From NCBI GenBank assembly GCA_000482145.1, contig AUXH01000013.1:1-64000 (forward strand): a stretch of DNA of 64,000 bases. The letters run 5' to 3'. Below, one piece after another: positions 18,833-27,600 of the stretch. The notes beneath the pieces were generated by a model. It saw only the letters and a program-made list of their open reading frames with translations, did no database searches and had not been told where the DNA came from. Each line of letters begins with the position of its first letter. Positions within the stretch are counted from its first letter, which is position 1. This DNA comes from Strigomonas culicis (lineage: Eukaryota > Euglenozoa > Kinetoplastea > Trypanosomatida > Trypanosomatidae). Both the position numbers and the translations under genes were made by a program.

Positions 18833-19444
18833 TCAGGCCTTATCTGGGTCTCCCTCCGCCTCGAGCCGCTTGGCAGCGGCCCACGCGGCAAACTCATCCA
18901 AGTTGATGCTGCCAGAGCGGTCCGAATCGATCTCGCGAAAAATCTCCATCGCATTCTTCTTCGTGACGCCCCACGCCGCGAAATGCGGCGCCGCCTGCTG
19001 GAACTCCTTCCGGTCGATCAGATGATTGCCGGACGTGTCAATCGCCTCGAAGAGCATCGTCACGGCCAGGAAGTCGTGGACGTAGCAGAGCAGCAGCCGG
19101 AAGCCGGTGAAGCTCAGCTGCTCCGGCTTCTCCGCCGCCGCGCCGCCCTCCATGACGGACGCCTTCGCAAAGGCACGTTTCACCACGTCCTCTAAACGCG
19201 CTGTGACCTCCTCCAGGTGCAGCACGTCGCGGCACCCAGCCAGCAGCTCATCGTAGCTCAGGCCCTCCTTGCCATCCTTGTCGAACTCATGAAAGAGCGT
19301 CACGCGCCTCTGCTTGTCTTCCGGTGTCACCGCCCGCGGCAGGCGCTGGCGCGCCTCCTCCCACCTCGCACGCTTCTCATCGTTCGCCGCCGCGCCCTGC
19401 GCTGTGGCGCTCTCCGCGTTAGATTTAGAGGTGATGCAGCCCAT
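18833..19444 (-). CDS. Calflagin / flagellar calcium-binding protein, copy C
   Basis: Start chosen at ATG 19444 (MGCITSKSNAES), giving 203 residues; the longer open frame upstream is spacer. MGC gives Gly2 for myristoylation and Cys3 for palmitoylation. EF-hand 1 loop: DKDGKEGLSYDE; EF-hand 3: DTSGNHLIDRKE; EF-hand 4: DSDRSGSINLDE. The segment between 1 and 3 (RLEDVVKRAFAKA, FRLLLCYVHDFLAVTMLFEA) is more diverged than in A and B. The C-terminus EAEGDPDKA closely matches copy B. Expected role: Ca-responsive membrane-associated flagellar protein. It is transcribed first of the four family members. Confidence 0.95.
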   Translation of the reverse strand: MGCITSKSNAESATAQGAAANDEKRARWEEARQRLPRAVTPEDKQRRVTLFHEFDKDGKEGLSYDELLAGCRDVLHLEEVTARLEDVVKRAFAKASVMEGGAAAEKPEQLSFTGFRLLLCYVHDFLAVTMLFEAIDTSGNHLIDRKEFQQAAPHFAAWGVTKKNAMEIFREIDSDRSGSINLDEFAAWAAAKRLEAEGDPDKA

Positions 19445-19675
19445 CGCTGTCCAGCGAAACGGCAAGTAATTATAATAGTAATAAGAGTAATAATAGAAAG
19501 AAGGGAAAGTAGAAGAGTGAGCAATAAGGCTATGTGCAAGCTTCGCCAAAAAGAATGGAAAAAAAAAACAAGAGAGAGAGAAGGTTATGATTAGACTCAA
19601 TAACGCGCATAGGGTACATATGCCTTGGAAAAAAAATTCTTTATGTTTTTCTGTTGTTTTTTTGTGTGTATTCAC

Positions 19676-19708
19676 GAAGAAGAAGAAGAAGAAGAAGAAG
19701 AAGAAGAA
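19676..19708. repeat. (GAA)n microsatellite
   Basis: About eleven gaa units; a pure TTC pyrimidine repeat on the coding strand, upstream of calflagin C. Confidence 0.9.
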
Positions 19709-19910
19709 AAAGACGTAAGAATAAAAACTACTTTATGTTCCTTTTTTTTTGTAGAACTATTCTTTTTTTTTGTTGTTGTTGTTGTTGTTTTTGATATATT
19801 TTTTATTATTTCACTCCTTGGTTCTCTCTGTCTCTAAATATCCCCCTCTTCAGTGTGTGTCTATGAGCTACAATGCAGATGAGGGGCATCAGCGGATGCG
19901 TAAGACAACA

Positions 19911-19938
19911 AGAAAGAAAGAAAGAAAGAAAGAAAAAA
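19911..19938. repeat. (GAAA)n microsatellite
   Basis: About six gaaa units starting within ten bases of the cytochrome b5 stop codon; TTTC on the coding strand. Confidence 0.9.
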
Positions 19939-19945
19939 GATGCGC

Positions 19946-20632
19946 TCAGCGCAGAAGCACATAGGCCGCCATGAAGAAGATGGACAGCATCATAATCAGC
20001 ATCAGCTGCTCCTGCAACCGCTCCAGCAGCGACGCGTCTTCACGCTTGCGGCGCGCACCGGCGACGTGGCCGGCGTCGCCGCCCGCCGCCGCGCCGGCGC
20101 CGCTCGCGGCGCCCGGCTTGAGGCGGTCCACGAACTTTTTCCGCTCACTAACGTCGAGGTCGCCAATGTGGTACTTCGCCATCATGCGGTAGGCGGTGTC
20201 GCTGTGACCGTTGTTCGTGAAGGCCTCCGTTGCGTCCTGGCCCGCGTTGTACAGAATGACATCGCGGCCGCCAGGGTGCAGGTCGAGGAACTTGGTGACG
20301 TCGTAGACCTTGTTGTTGATCACAAACCACGCCGCGTCGGCGCTCTTCTTCGAGACCACGTCCGCCATGTGCAGAAACTTGCGCTGCTCCGCCTCCGGCA
20401 GCGTGCCGACGCGCAGCTCCTCCAACTTGCGCATGGCGCCGCTGCTGTGCCGCACCGCCTCGAAGTCCTCCGTCGCGTCCATGCCGATCTTCGCGAGCAG
20501 CACATCGCGGCCGCCGGGGTGGTCATCGTAGAACTTGGACACGTTATAGACGCCGTTGTTGATGATGATCCAGCCATCCGCCTTCTCCTTGTGGGCGGCC
20601 ACGTCGTTGCGGGACACGGTGGGGTGCGACAT
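19946..20632 (-). CDS. Tail-anchored tandem cytochrome b5-domain protein
   Basis: A 228-residue protein with two complete cytochrome b5 heme-binding domains. Domain 1 (about 5-80) has Trp21, the DDHPGGRDVL motif with His38, and His62. Domain 2 (about 87-165) has LDLHPGGRDVIL with His119, and His143. Both His pairs are 24 residues apart, matching axial heme ligands of the family. An Ala/Gly/Lys linker follows, and the C-terminus carries one hydrophobic segment (LMLIMMLSIFFMAAYVLL) ending in LR, typical of a tail anchor in the ER or mitochondrial outer membrane. Likely role: electron carrier for membrane reductases or desaturases. Most cytochrome b5 proteins have one domain, so two intact copies are noteworthy. 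Start at ATG 20632 is well supported by domain length. Confidence 0.95.
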   Translation of the reverse strand: MSHPTVSRNDVAAHKEKADGWIIINNGVYNVSKFYDDHPGGRDVLLAKIGMDATEDFEAVRHSSGAMRKLEELRVGTLPEAEQRKFLHMADVVSKKSADAAWFVINNKVYDVTKFLDLHPGGRDVILYNAGQDATEAFTNNGHSDTAYRMMAKYHIGDLDVSERKKFVDRLKPGAASGAGAAAGGDAGHVAGARRKREDASLLERLQEQLMLIMMLSIFFMAAYVLLR

Positions 20633-21219
20633 GGTTCAGTTGGCGAGTTGAGATAAGTGTTATAAGGTTAAATATGTGTGTATTTTTGTTTTGTTTATTT
20701 TTTTGTTTGTTCGTTTGTTTGCTTTTACAGCTGCTAATCAAGACGTAAAAATACCAAACAGAGAATTAATATATAGCTATAATTGAACTACTACTTTGCT
20801 TTCCTTAGTGTCCTTCTTTGGTGTGATGTATTATAATAATAGTATTATGTGTGTCTATTGAAAAAAGCAAAAAACAGAGAATAACTGTTTTTATTTTGAG
20901 GAACACAAAATGAAGAGCAAACAAAAAAAAAACTAGAATTAAGAATAAGATGAATTGTTAATGACAGCAACGATGAAAGAACGTGCTTAAAAGAAAGGAG
21001 AAAAAAAGAGTGAGAGAGAAAGGAATAAGAAATGAAAAACACACAAGATAAAGTCATTGTCGCTCAACTATGAACAACAACACCACTAACAAAAGGGAAA
21101 GAAAAAAGAGGGAAAAAAAGAGGTAGAGAGCACCTCCCTTCTCTTTATACTATGTTACACAAAAGAGCACTGTCACACCGGTGTACCAAAGAATATCGAT
21201 GTATGTGTGTGTGTTACTA
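20633..21219. other. Intergenic spacer
   Basis: AT-rich spacer with A runs and short repeats, but no repeated array, RNA gene or coding frame that I can support. Confidence 0.6.
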
Positions 21220-21858
21220 TCACCCGCGGCCGTCGCGATGCTCTGCCAGTACCGCCAAGATCCGCTTGTATACAAAGACGCTAAACGAGTCCGACGCCGC
21301 GCCAGGGCTGCCGCTGCCGCCGCCGCCCGTGCCGCTCGGTGACAGAAGCAGCGCCTCCGCACGCTCGCCTTCCAGCGCGCAGTGCACGAACACCATCACC
21401 CCGCTGCCGGTCGCACCAACCTCGGAGCGCTTCGAAAGCTGCCGCGCCAGCTTCTCCGACAGACTCCGCGCGAAGGCCGACGAGGCGGAGCCCTCGCCGC
21501 TGTGCAGCCCCGCCCCGCCGTCTTCACCCGTCTCTAACAGCAGCTCCGTGGACGACAGACGACCACCGCCGGTGCCGGCCGCCACCGCCACGTGGCACGG
21601 GCCGAGCTTTGGCACGAAGCGTGCGCACGCCAGCGCCCGGGGGGCCGACGCCGCAGCGCCACTCGGCGGCAGCTGCCGCAGCGGCGCAAAGGCGTCCGGC
21701 AGCAGCGAGAGATGGACCCACACGTGGTGGCAGCCGAAAAAGACGAACTGCAGCCGCACATCCGCGACATGCGGCGCCTGTGCCTCCTCCACCACGGTAG
21801 CGCCCGGCGCTAGATGGAAAAACGGAAGCACCTCCGTGTAGGCATACGGCGCCGGCAT
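21220..21858 (-). CDS. Possible proteasome assembly chaperone 4-like protein
   Basis: Start at ATG 21858 (MPAPYAYTEV), 212 residues; the open frame begins four codons earlier at a TTG. The order of features resembles PSMG4/PAC4, which helps build the 20S proteasome alpha ring: a strand VWVHLSLLPDAF (cf. the family's hydrophobic strand followed by the LWVG segment), then FVPKLGPCHVAVA, then ALARSLSEKLARQL-type helix (AFARSLSEKLARQLSKR), a strand VMVFVHCAL, and a final helix FSVFVYKRILAVLAEH. Two Gly/Ser-rich inserts lengthen it beyond the roughly 125 residues usual for PAC4. The similarity is judged by eye and is weak; another small two-layer fold is possible. Confidence 0.6.
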   Translation of the reverse strand: MPAPYAYTEVLPFFHLAPGATVVEEAQAPHVADVRLQFVFFGCHHVWVHLSLLPDAFAPLRQLPPSGAAASAPRALACARFVPKLGPCHVAVAAGTGGGRLSSTELLLETGEDGGAGLHSGEGSASSAFARSLSEKLARQLSKRSEVGATGSGVMVFVHCALEGERAEALLLSPSGTGGGGSGSPGAASDSFSVFVYKRILAVLAEHRDGRG

Positions 21859-22356
21859 CGCACAATCCAAAGGAATAAATAGAGAGAGAAAAGTGTAGGA
21901 TCGTGGGGAAGGGTAGTAGTAGCCTTCCTGTTCAAACTAGAAAAGAGAAAGAAAAAGACAAACAAAAAAAAGAATGAGGGAGCAGAAGTGTGTCATAAAG
22001 CTTTTTTTTATGGTGGGTGGATACCGTCATCTGCAGGATGCAAGGGGGAGAAAAGAACCTCAACACCACAAAAGAAAAAAAAGTGTATATTTATATGCGT
22101 TAGAACGATAGGAGTGCAACAACCGCTTTCGGAACACTGGCAAAACAACAATCAAAATACACACACGTGTGGTGTTCCCTTTTTTTTTTTATGTGGACGG
22201 AATATTCACAACCACAATGGCAACCAAAACAAAAACCAAAACGCCAAACAAAAAAAAGGCATTTCGAACCTCCATTACCATCCTTCTGTATAGCTGCCAC
22301 AAGCAGCAGCACAAGAAGAGGAGTTTGATAGAAGGCCCCCTTCACACACAGTTTCC
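21859..22356. other. Intergenic spacer
   Basis: AT-rich spacer. Sense-strand pyrimidine tract and CTTTTCTAG (AG at 21938-21937) lie about 80 bases before the start of the PAC4-like gene and are a likely acceptor. Nothing else seen. Confidence 0.6.
21936..21960 (-). promoter_or_regulatory. Putative trans-splice acceptor for the PAC4-like gene
   Basis: Sense strand: a pyrimidine tract of about 20 bases ending TTTTCTAG, AG at 21938-21937. Confidence 0.55.
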
Positions 22357-23790
22357 TCATTCCTCATCCGAAGACGAGGTGCTGCTGTTGATGTCGTCCA
22401 CCGCGGCGGCGCCCGCCGCGCCCTTGGCGGCGCCGACAGCGGAGGACACGGCGGCGCCCACCTTGGCCGCCGCCTTACTCATGCTGCCGCCGGCGCCGCT
22501 CTTCTCCTTCGCGGTCGACTCGCGCATCATCTTCAGCACCTCCGTCATGAAGTAGTCGTCCTCCGGGATAGCGCCGGTGCCGTCGTCGCCGCCGGCGGCG
22601 GTGGGGCTGGCGGCCGCCGCCGCGGGGTAGAGGTCCCGGAAGAGCCCGCCCTGCGAGAGCACAAACGCCTCCTGCAGGAAAGAGCGCTGCGCGACGTGGT
22701 GCCACTCGTCACTGAGCTGCTCCAGCACCAACTTGCGGAGCCGCTTGTCGATCGACAGCACGCGCTTCACCGTCACGACGCTGCGCATCGCCTCGTAGTC
22801 GCACATGCGCCGGTACACCGACACGAGCACCGCGCAGAGCGCCGGCACCACCGCGTCGTAGCTCGGCGGCGCCGCCATGAAGTTGAGCGCGCTGAGGTTG
22901 AGAAAAAGGTACTTGAAGCCGCCCATGCCGCCGCCGCCCCCCGCGCTACTGCCCGCATCCTCCGGCTCCCCGAAGAGCAGCGAGGCGCTCCCCGCGGCGG
23001 CGCCGGCCGCGGCCGCCGACGGCGGCGCGCCCGGCTCCTCGCGCGTCTCGTCCCCGCCACGTAGTGCCTGCAGCAGCTCCGGCGACAGCCGCTGGCGGAA
23101 CTGGCGGAGGGCGTGCTGCGCGAGTGCCTTCGCCGCGGGGCCGCCGGCAAACGCCACCTCCACCTCCAGCAGCAGCCCGTAGACCGCCTCGATGTAGGCC
23201 GCGCCGCTGATGGGCACAAGCATGAGGTCGGAGAGCGACAGTGCCAGCGCGGTGAAGGACGGGAGGTAGCGCTGCGGCCAGTTCGCGCGGTGCGACAGCG
23301 GGCGCGGCTGTGGCAGCGCCGCGAGGCTCACCCGCTGCGTGTCGCCCTCCGCGGTGGGGGCGCCGGCCTCGATGCGGAGGGGCGGCGCGCATGCCGCCGC
23401 GAGCGGCTCGAGGAGGAGGTGCACCTGAAGCGGCTCCGCGCGGTTCGCGGCGGCGAGCCGCTGCTGCACCGCCCCGGGGCTGTTGCCGCCGCCCCCGCCC
23501 GCGGTGGAGGGCGGCCCCGCGAAGGCGGACAGCTCGCGGTGGGGGGAGGGTGGCGCGCCCGCCGCCTCCGGCGGCGGCGCGTCTAGCAGGCACTCCAGCG
23601 GCACCTGGAAGTGGCGGCTGATGGTGAACTTGTTGAGCTGGACGCTGTTCATCCACAGGCCGCCCTCCGACGTGTGTAGGTCGATGATGTACTCGAGGTA
23701 CTTGATCCGCTTGCTGGTCATGAACTCTACCAGCGCCACGCAGTCATCCGCAGTCTTCACCTTGTACGGCTTCTTCATCATTTTCTTCAT
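22357..23790 (-). CDS. Hypothetical protein, helical, with Ser/Asp/Glu tail
   Basis: I do not recognise this 477-residue protein. It starts at ATG 23790 (MKKMMKKPYKVK). Ordered segments: an N-terminal block at 10-65 (VEFMTSKRIKYLEYIIDLHT, NSVQLNKFTISRHFQVPLE), a middle block at 175-250 (YLPSFTALALSLSDLMLVPI), and a C-terminal block at 305-390 (FKYLFLNLSALNFMAA, VYRRMCDYEAMRSVVTVKRV, WHHVAQRSFLQEAFVL). These are separated by Gly/Ala/Pro-rich inserts. The end is Ala/Lys-rich, then acidic (NSSTSSSDEE). No membrane span, catalytic motif or signal peptide is evident. The conserved-looking blocks argue for a folded protein rather than a chance frame. Confidence 0.8.
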   Translation of the reverse strand: MKKMMKKPYKVKTADDCVALVEFMTSKRIKYLEYIIDLHTSEGGLWMNSVQLNKFTISRHFQVPLECLLDAPPPEAAGAPPSPHRELSAFAGPPSTAGGGGGNSPGAVQQRLAAANRAEPLQVHLLLEPLAAACAPPLRIEAGAPTAEGDTQRVSLAALPQPRPLSHRANWPQRYLPSFTALALSLSDLMLVPISGAAYIEAVYGLLLEVEVAFAGGPAAKALAQHALRQFRQRLSPELLQALRGGDETREEPGAPPSAAAAGAAAGSASLLFGEPEDAGSSAGGGGGMGGFKYLFLNLSALNFMAAPPSYDAVVPALCAVLVSVYRRMCDYEAMRSVVTVKRVLSIDKRLRKLVLEQLSDEWHHVAQRSFLQEAFVLSQGGLFRDLYPAAAAASPTAAGGDDGTGAIPEDDYFMTEVLKMMRESTAKEKSGAGGSMSKAAAKVGAAVSSAVGAAKGAAGAAAVDDINSSTSSSDEE

Positions 23791-24356
23791 GTTGATATTT
23801 CTTTTCCCGGTCTGTTTTGGTCTGCTCTATTAGTATTTGTTCTTTTTTATGTGTGTGGAAGTGAAGTACATCGGAAACACAGAAAGGAGGGAGAAAGGGA
23901 AAGAAAAACAGTACAAATGTAATTATAGTTAATGTAATATGTATATCCGCAGTGATATGTCATCATCTGGGTGGTAACGTTTTTTTTTTCTTCTGTGCTC
24001 GTAGTGTATTGTTATTTCTGTTTATTCTAGTATTTATATTCGTTTAATTAGCTTTTTAATATAAATGTATAATTGATGTGTATAGGTAAGATGAGTACAG
24101 AGATGATAATGCACTGGGGAAAAATTTAAGAAAGAAAGAAAGAAAGAAAACGAAAAGTAGAAGAGTCTTTTGAATTATGATATGTACAAAAGGAAAAAGA
24201 AAAGAAAAAAGAGAACGTATATAAAACTTGTTCTAGAATACGAATTGGATACCATTATTTTTGTATTATTCGGTTTATCTAGTATTTTTATTTTTTCAAC
24301 AGAAATTGGCTTCGGAAGAAAACGGCAAAAAAATGATAAATACCGTTGCGTGTATA

Positions 24357-24388
24357 TGTGTGTGTGTGAGTGTGTGTGTGTGTGTGTA
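24357..24388. repeat. (TG)n microsatellite
   Basis: About 15 tg units with one interruption, in the presumed 3' UTR of the receptor-like kinase. Confidence 0.85.
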
Positions 24389-24466
24389 TACAAATATACG
24401 CATTGCCAAAACAAAAAAAAAAGGAACACGATGGAGAAGCTGAAAGAAAAAAAAATCATTAAACTG

Positions 24467-24491
24467 TATATATATATATATATATATATAT
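24467..24491. repeat. (TA)n microsatellite
   Basis: Pure alternating T/A for about 25 bases, some 165 bases past the stop of the receptor-like kinase. Confidence 0.9.
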
Positions 24492-24656
24492 GCATCGCTG
24501 CCGCTTCACTTGAATGATGCCTCCTCCCCGTGACTAACAATCCTACATGATCCCCAAGAGGTAGTTGCGAGGGGGGAAGAGCACGCGACGGGAAAAAGAA
24601 ATGAGCATGGCAGCATGACCACCGCAGCAGCAGCAGCGGCAGCCCAAGAAGCGGTC

Positions 24657-27600
24657 TTAGATAAAGTAAGGGTCGTGGAAGAGGTCTGCCGCGACCGGTC
24701 GCCGCTCCGGCCGCGGGCTGAGACAGCGCGTCATCAGCGCGAGCGCGGCGGGGTTGGCCACCCGCGCTGGATCCATCTGCGCCACAATGTCGCCACGGGA
24801 GTAGAGCCGGAGAAACTGCACATCGGACAGATGGTCCGCGCGCACCCACGTCACCTCCTCCTCGTAGTCGGGCCCCGCTGTGGCGCCCGGCGCGGCCTCG
24901 CTGGCCGTGATGGAGAGGTCGATCGCGTTCGCGTGCATCGGCGCGAGCCCCGCGTCGCCGCTGCCGCGCGCCAGCGGGCGGCGGTAGACGACGCGCTGCA
25001 GCCACGGCAGCACGCCGGTCAGCATCTCATAGAGTGTGATGCCGAAGGACCACACGTCACTCGCGAACGTCGGCGCCGCGCCGGCCGCCACCTCCGGCGC
25101 CATGTACAGCGGCGTCCCGCGCAGGCAGAAGACGTCGTCCGCGATGCCGACGCTGTTCGCCTTGGTGACGCTCGAGCCGAAGTCGCTGATTTTGCAGCTA
25201 CCGTCGAGCCCGAGCAGCACGTTCTGCGGCTTGAGGTCCGCGTGCACGACACCGCTGCGGTGCAGGTACGCAAGCCCGCGCAGGATGTCAGCCGCGTAGC
25301 GCCGCGCGAGCGGCGGCGGCAGGCCGCCGGCGCCGTACGCCTTCACCGTGCTCGTCAGCGTGCCGCCCGGCATCAGCTCCATGAAGATGACGAGGTAGGG
25401 GTCGCAGAGCATCCAGTCCGAGTAGTGCACAATGTTGTCGTGATAGAGGCGGCACGCGAGGTTCACCTCCTGTACGACGTCACGCACCTCGACGTTGTGG
25501 CCGGAGAGCTGGATGCACTTGAGCGCGCGGATGGCACCGGACGAGGAGACCACCATGAACACCTCCGCGAAGCTGCCGCTGCCGAGCGACTGCGGCATGC
25601 GGCGCCAAGCCTCGCCGGCGTGGTCGGTCAGCACCAGCGGCAGCTCCAGCACGCTGCCGCTGGACTGCCGGTAGGACGTCGAGAGAAGCGTCTCGCGCCT
25701 ACTGACAAAGATGCTGGCGCTCGGCCGCGCGTTGGCGTTCGCGGCGGCCGCGGCGGGTGCGGCGCCGTTCGTGGCGGCGGTGGTGTTGTTCGTGTTCATG
25801 TCCGAGGAAGGGACGGGCAGCAGGCTCACCACGTTCGACTTGTTGCTCGTGTTGCCCTCGCTGCTCGGGTCGTCGCTGCCCGCTGGCCGCGCGGCCTCCG
25901 TACCGGTGGCCCGCCGCACCAGCGCCGACGGCGGCGGCCGCGGCTCCTCCCCCGGCGCCGCGGGGAAGTCCATCTGCGGCGCCGGCTGCCGCCGCGTCGG
26001 CGTGCGCTGGCTCTTCGACGCGACGCTGGAGCTGACGCGGGAGCCGCCGAAAAAGGCGGCCGGCGAGCGGCTGACATCGGTCACATCGGAGGTCGTCGTT
26101 GTCGCGCTGCTGGCGACGGTTGCGAGGACGCCGCCGCTCACCGGGTCCAGTGTGTCACCGGGCGGGCGCAGCGGCGGCAGCGCACCCGGCGGCTCGGCCA
26201 CCGGTGCCGCGACCGCCGGCGCGCCGCTCACGCTCACGTCGTTGAGTGGAATCATAAAGTTCGAAAAGTTGCTCGCGCTCGTACGCTGCCGGTCGTGGCT
26301 AGCGGTCGCCTGGCGCGCGCGGGGACCGCTGCGGCCCGCCGGCGGCGGCGCCGCGGTCGCGCCGTCATCGCCGTCGAAGCCGAAGTTGATGGAGACCGCG
26401 GAGGTGGTGCGGCCGGCGGCGCTGCGCGCGCCGGCGCGGTGCGACTTGGAGGCCGCCGAGCGGATATCGCGAATGTCGAGTCGGTCGTACTGCAGCCGCA
26501 TCTCCGCGTCCTGCACGGCGATGCCGAGGGCCTCGAAGGGGGGCAGCTGGAAGCGGCAGAAGCGCGGCCGCGGCGGGTTCATCTGGAGGAGGTGGCGCAC
26601 GCTCGTCGCGAGGTTCGTGGCGAGCTCCGGGTCGTACAGCTTGCCCTCCTGCAGCAGCTGCAGCGCGGTCGCGAGCTGGCCGTTCACCGCCGCCCCGTAG
26701 GCCGCGCGAAAGCGCCGCACCCCTTCCTGCACATAGCCGTCGCGCGCGATGGTGGGGTCAAGGACGTGGTACAGCTGGACGGCGTGTACGCGGTTATGCA
26801 GTGGAATGATGTTGTCGACGGGCACCGTGAAGGCCGGTGGTAAGAAGGACGCGACGCGGTCCGTCACGATGACGCGGCCGCACGCCAGGTCGTGCTTGCA
26901 GAGCTCCAGCAAAAAGTTGAACCCCGAGCCGAAGACGATGCGCGCGACGCGCTGGTGGGCCCCGCAGTTCCCGACAAAGTAGCGGCCCGCGTCGATCGTC
27001 GCGCGCAGATTGCGGCGCAGCCGCGTGGGCAGCTTCTTGAGGATAGTGAGCGTACAGGCCGTCGCGATCTGGACGTGCTGCGGCATGGGGCTGTGGGCGC
27101 CGAAGCTGATGCCGACGTAGTCGGGCCGGAACACCTCCAGCACGCCGCCCCACCGCAGCACGCAGCTGATCGCGGTGTGGAGGAAGCGGCTCATGTCTTT
27201 CTCCATGCTCTCGCCGTCCACGTAGCGGTACGTCATGGACAGCATCACGTAGGTGCAGCTCACCGCGCTGAACTTGTTCACGCGCGCCGGCACCGCCGTC
27301 GCGAGGTCCAGCCGCAGTGCCTTCACGTCGCCGCTGGGGTGGTACACACTGCTGTTGTCCCCGGTCGTCGTCGTGGTCGTCGTCGTGTTGCCAAAGCCGT
27401 TGACCGTGCTGGCCGCCGTCTGCATGGTGCCGAACGCCATGGGCAGCGTGCGGCTGCCCACTGGCGAGTGCACCTCCACACGCACGCCGGGGTCGCGCGT
27501 CTCGCCGGCGTGCGGCCCCGCGCCATGCATGCCGCCTGCGCCGCCGGCGGTCGTGGCGGTGATGGCCGCGGCGGGCTGGATGATGCGCACGCGGCGGCCC

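Larger units (their letters stand above)
19445..19945. other. Intergenic spacer with GAA and GAAA repeats
   Basis: Holds a (GAA)n tract at 19676-19708 and a (GAAA)n tract at 19911-19938, the latter right after the stop of the cytochrome b5 gene. In the sense direction these read as pyrimidine tracts (TTC, TTTC) and may serve trans-splicing of copy C. Confidence 0.65.
23791..24656. other. Intergenic spacer with GT and TA repeats
   Basis: Holds a (TG)n tract at about 24357-24388, a (TA)n tract at 24467-24491 and (GAAA)n at about 24131-24149. A sense-strand pyrimidine tract at 23881-23913 precedes the hypothetical gene. No RNA gene seen. Confidence 0.7.

Noticed and set aside
24615..26843. Long plus-strand open frame (742 codons) opposite the receptor-like kinase
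   Set aside because: It mirrors the GC-rich kinase gene, has an Arg/His/Val-rich shadow composition and no domain, and would be the wrong strand for the array.
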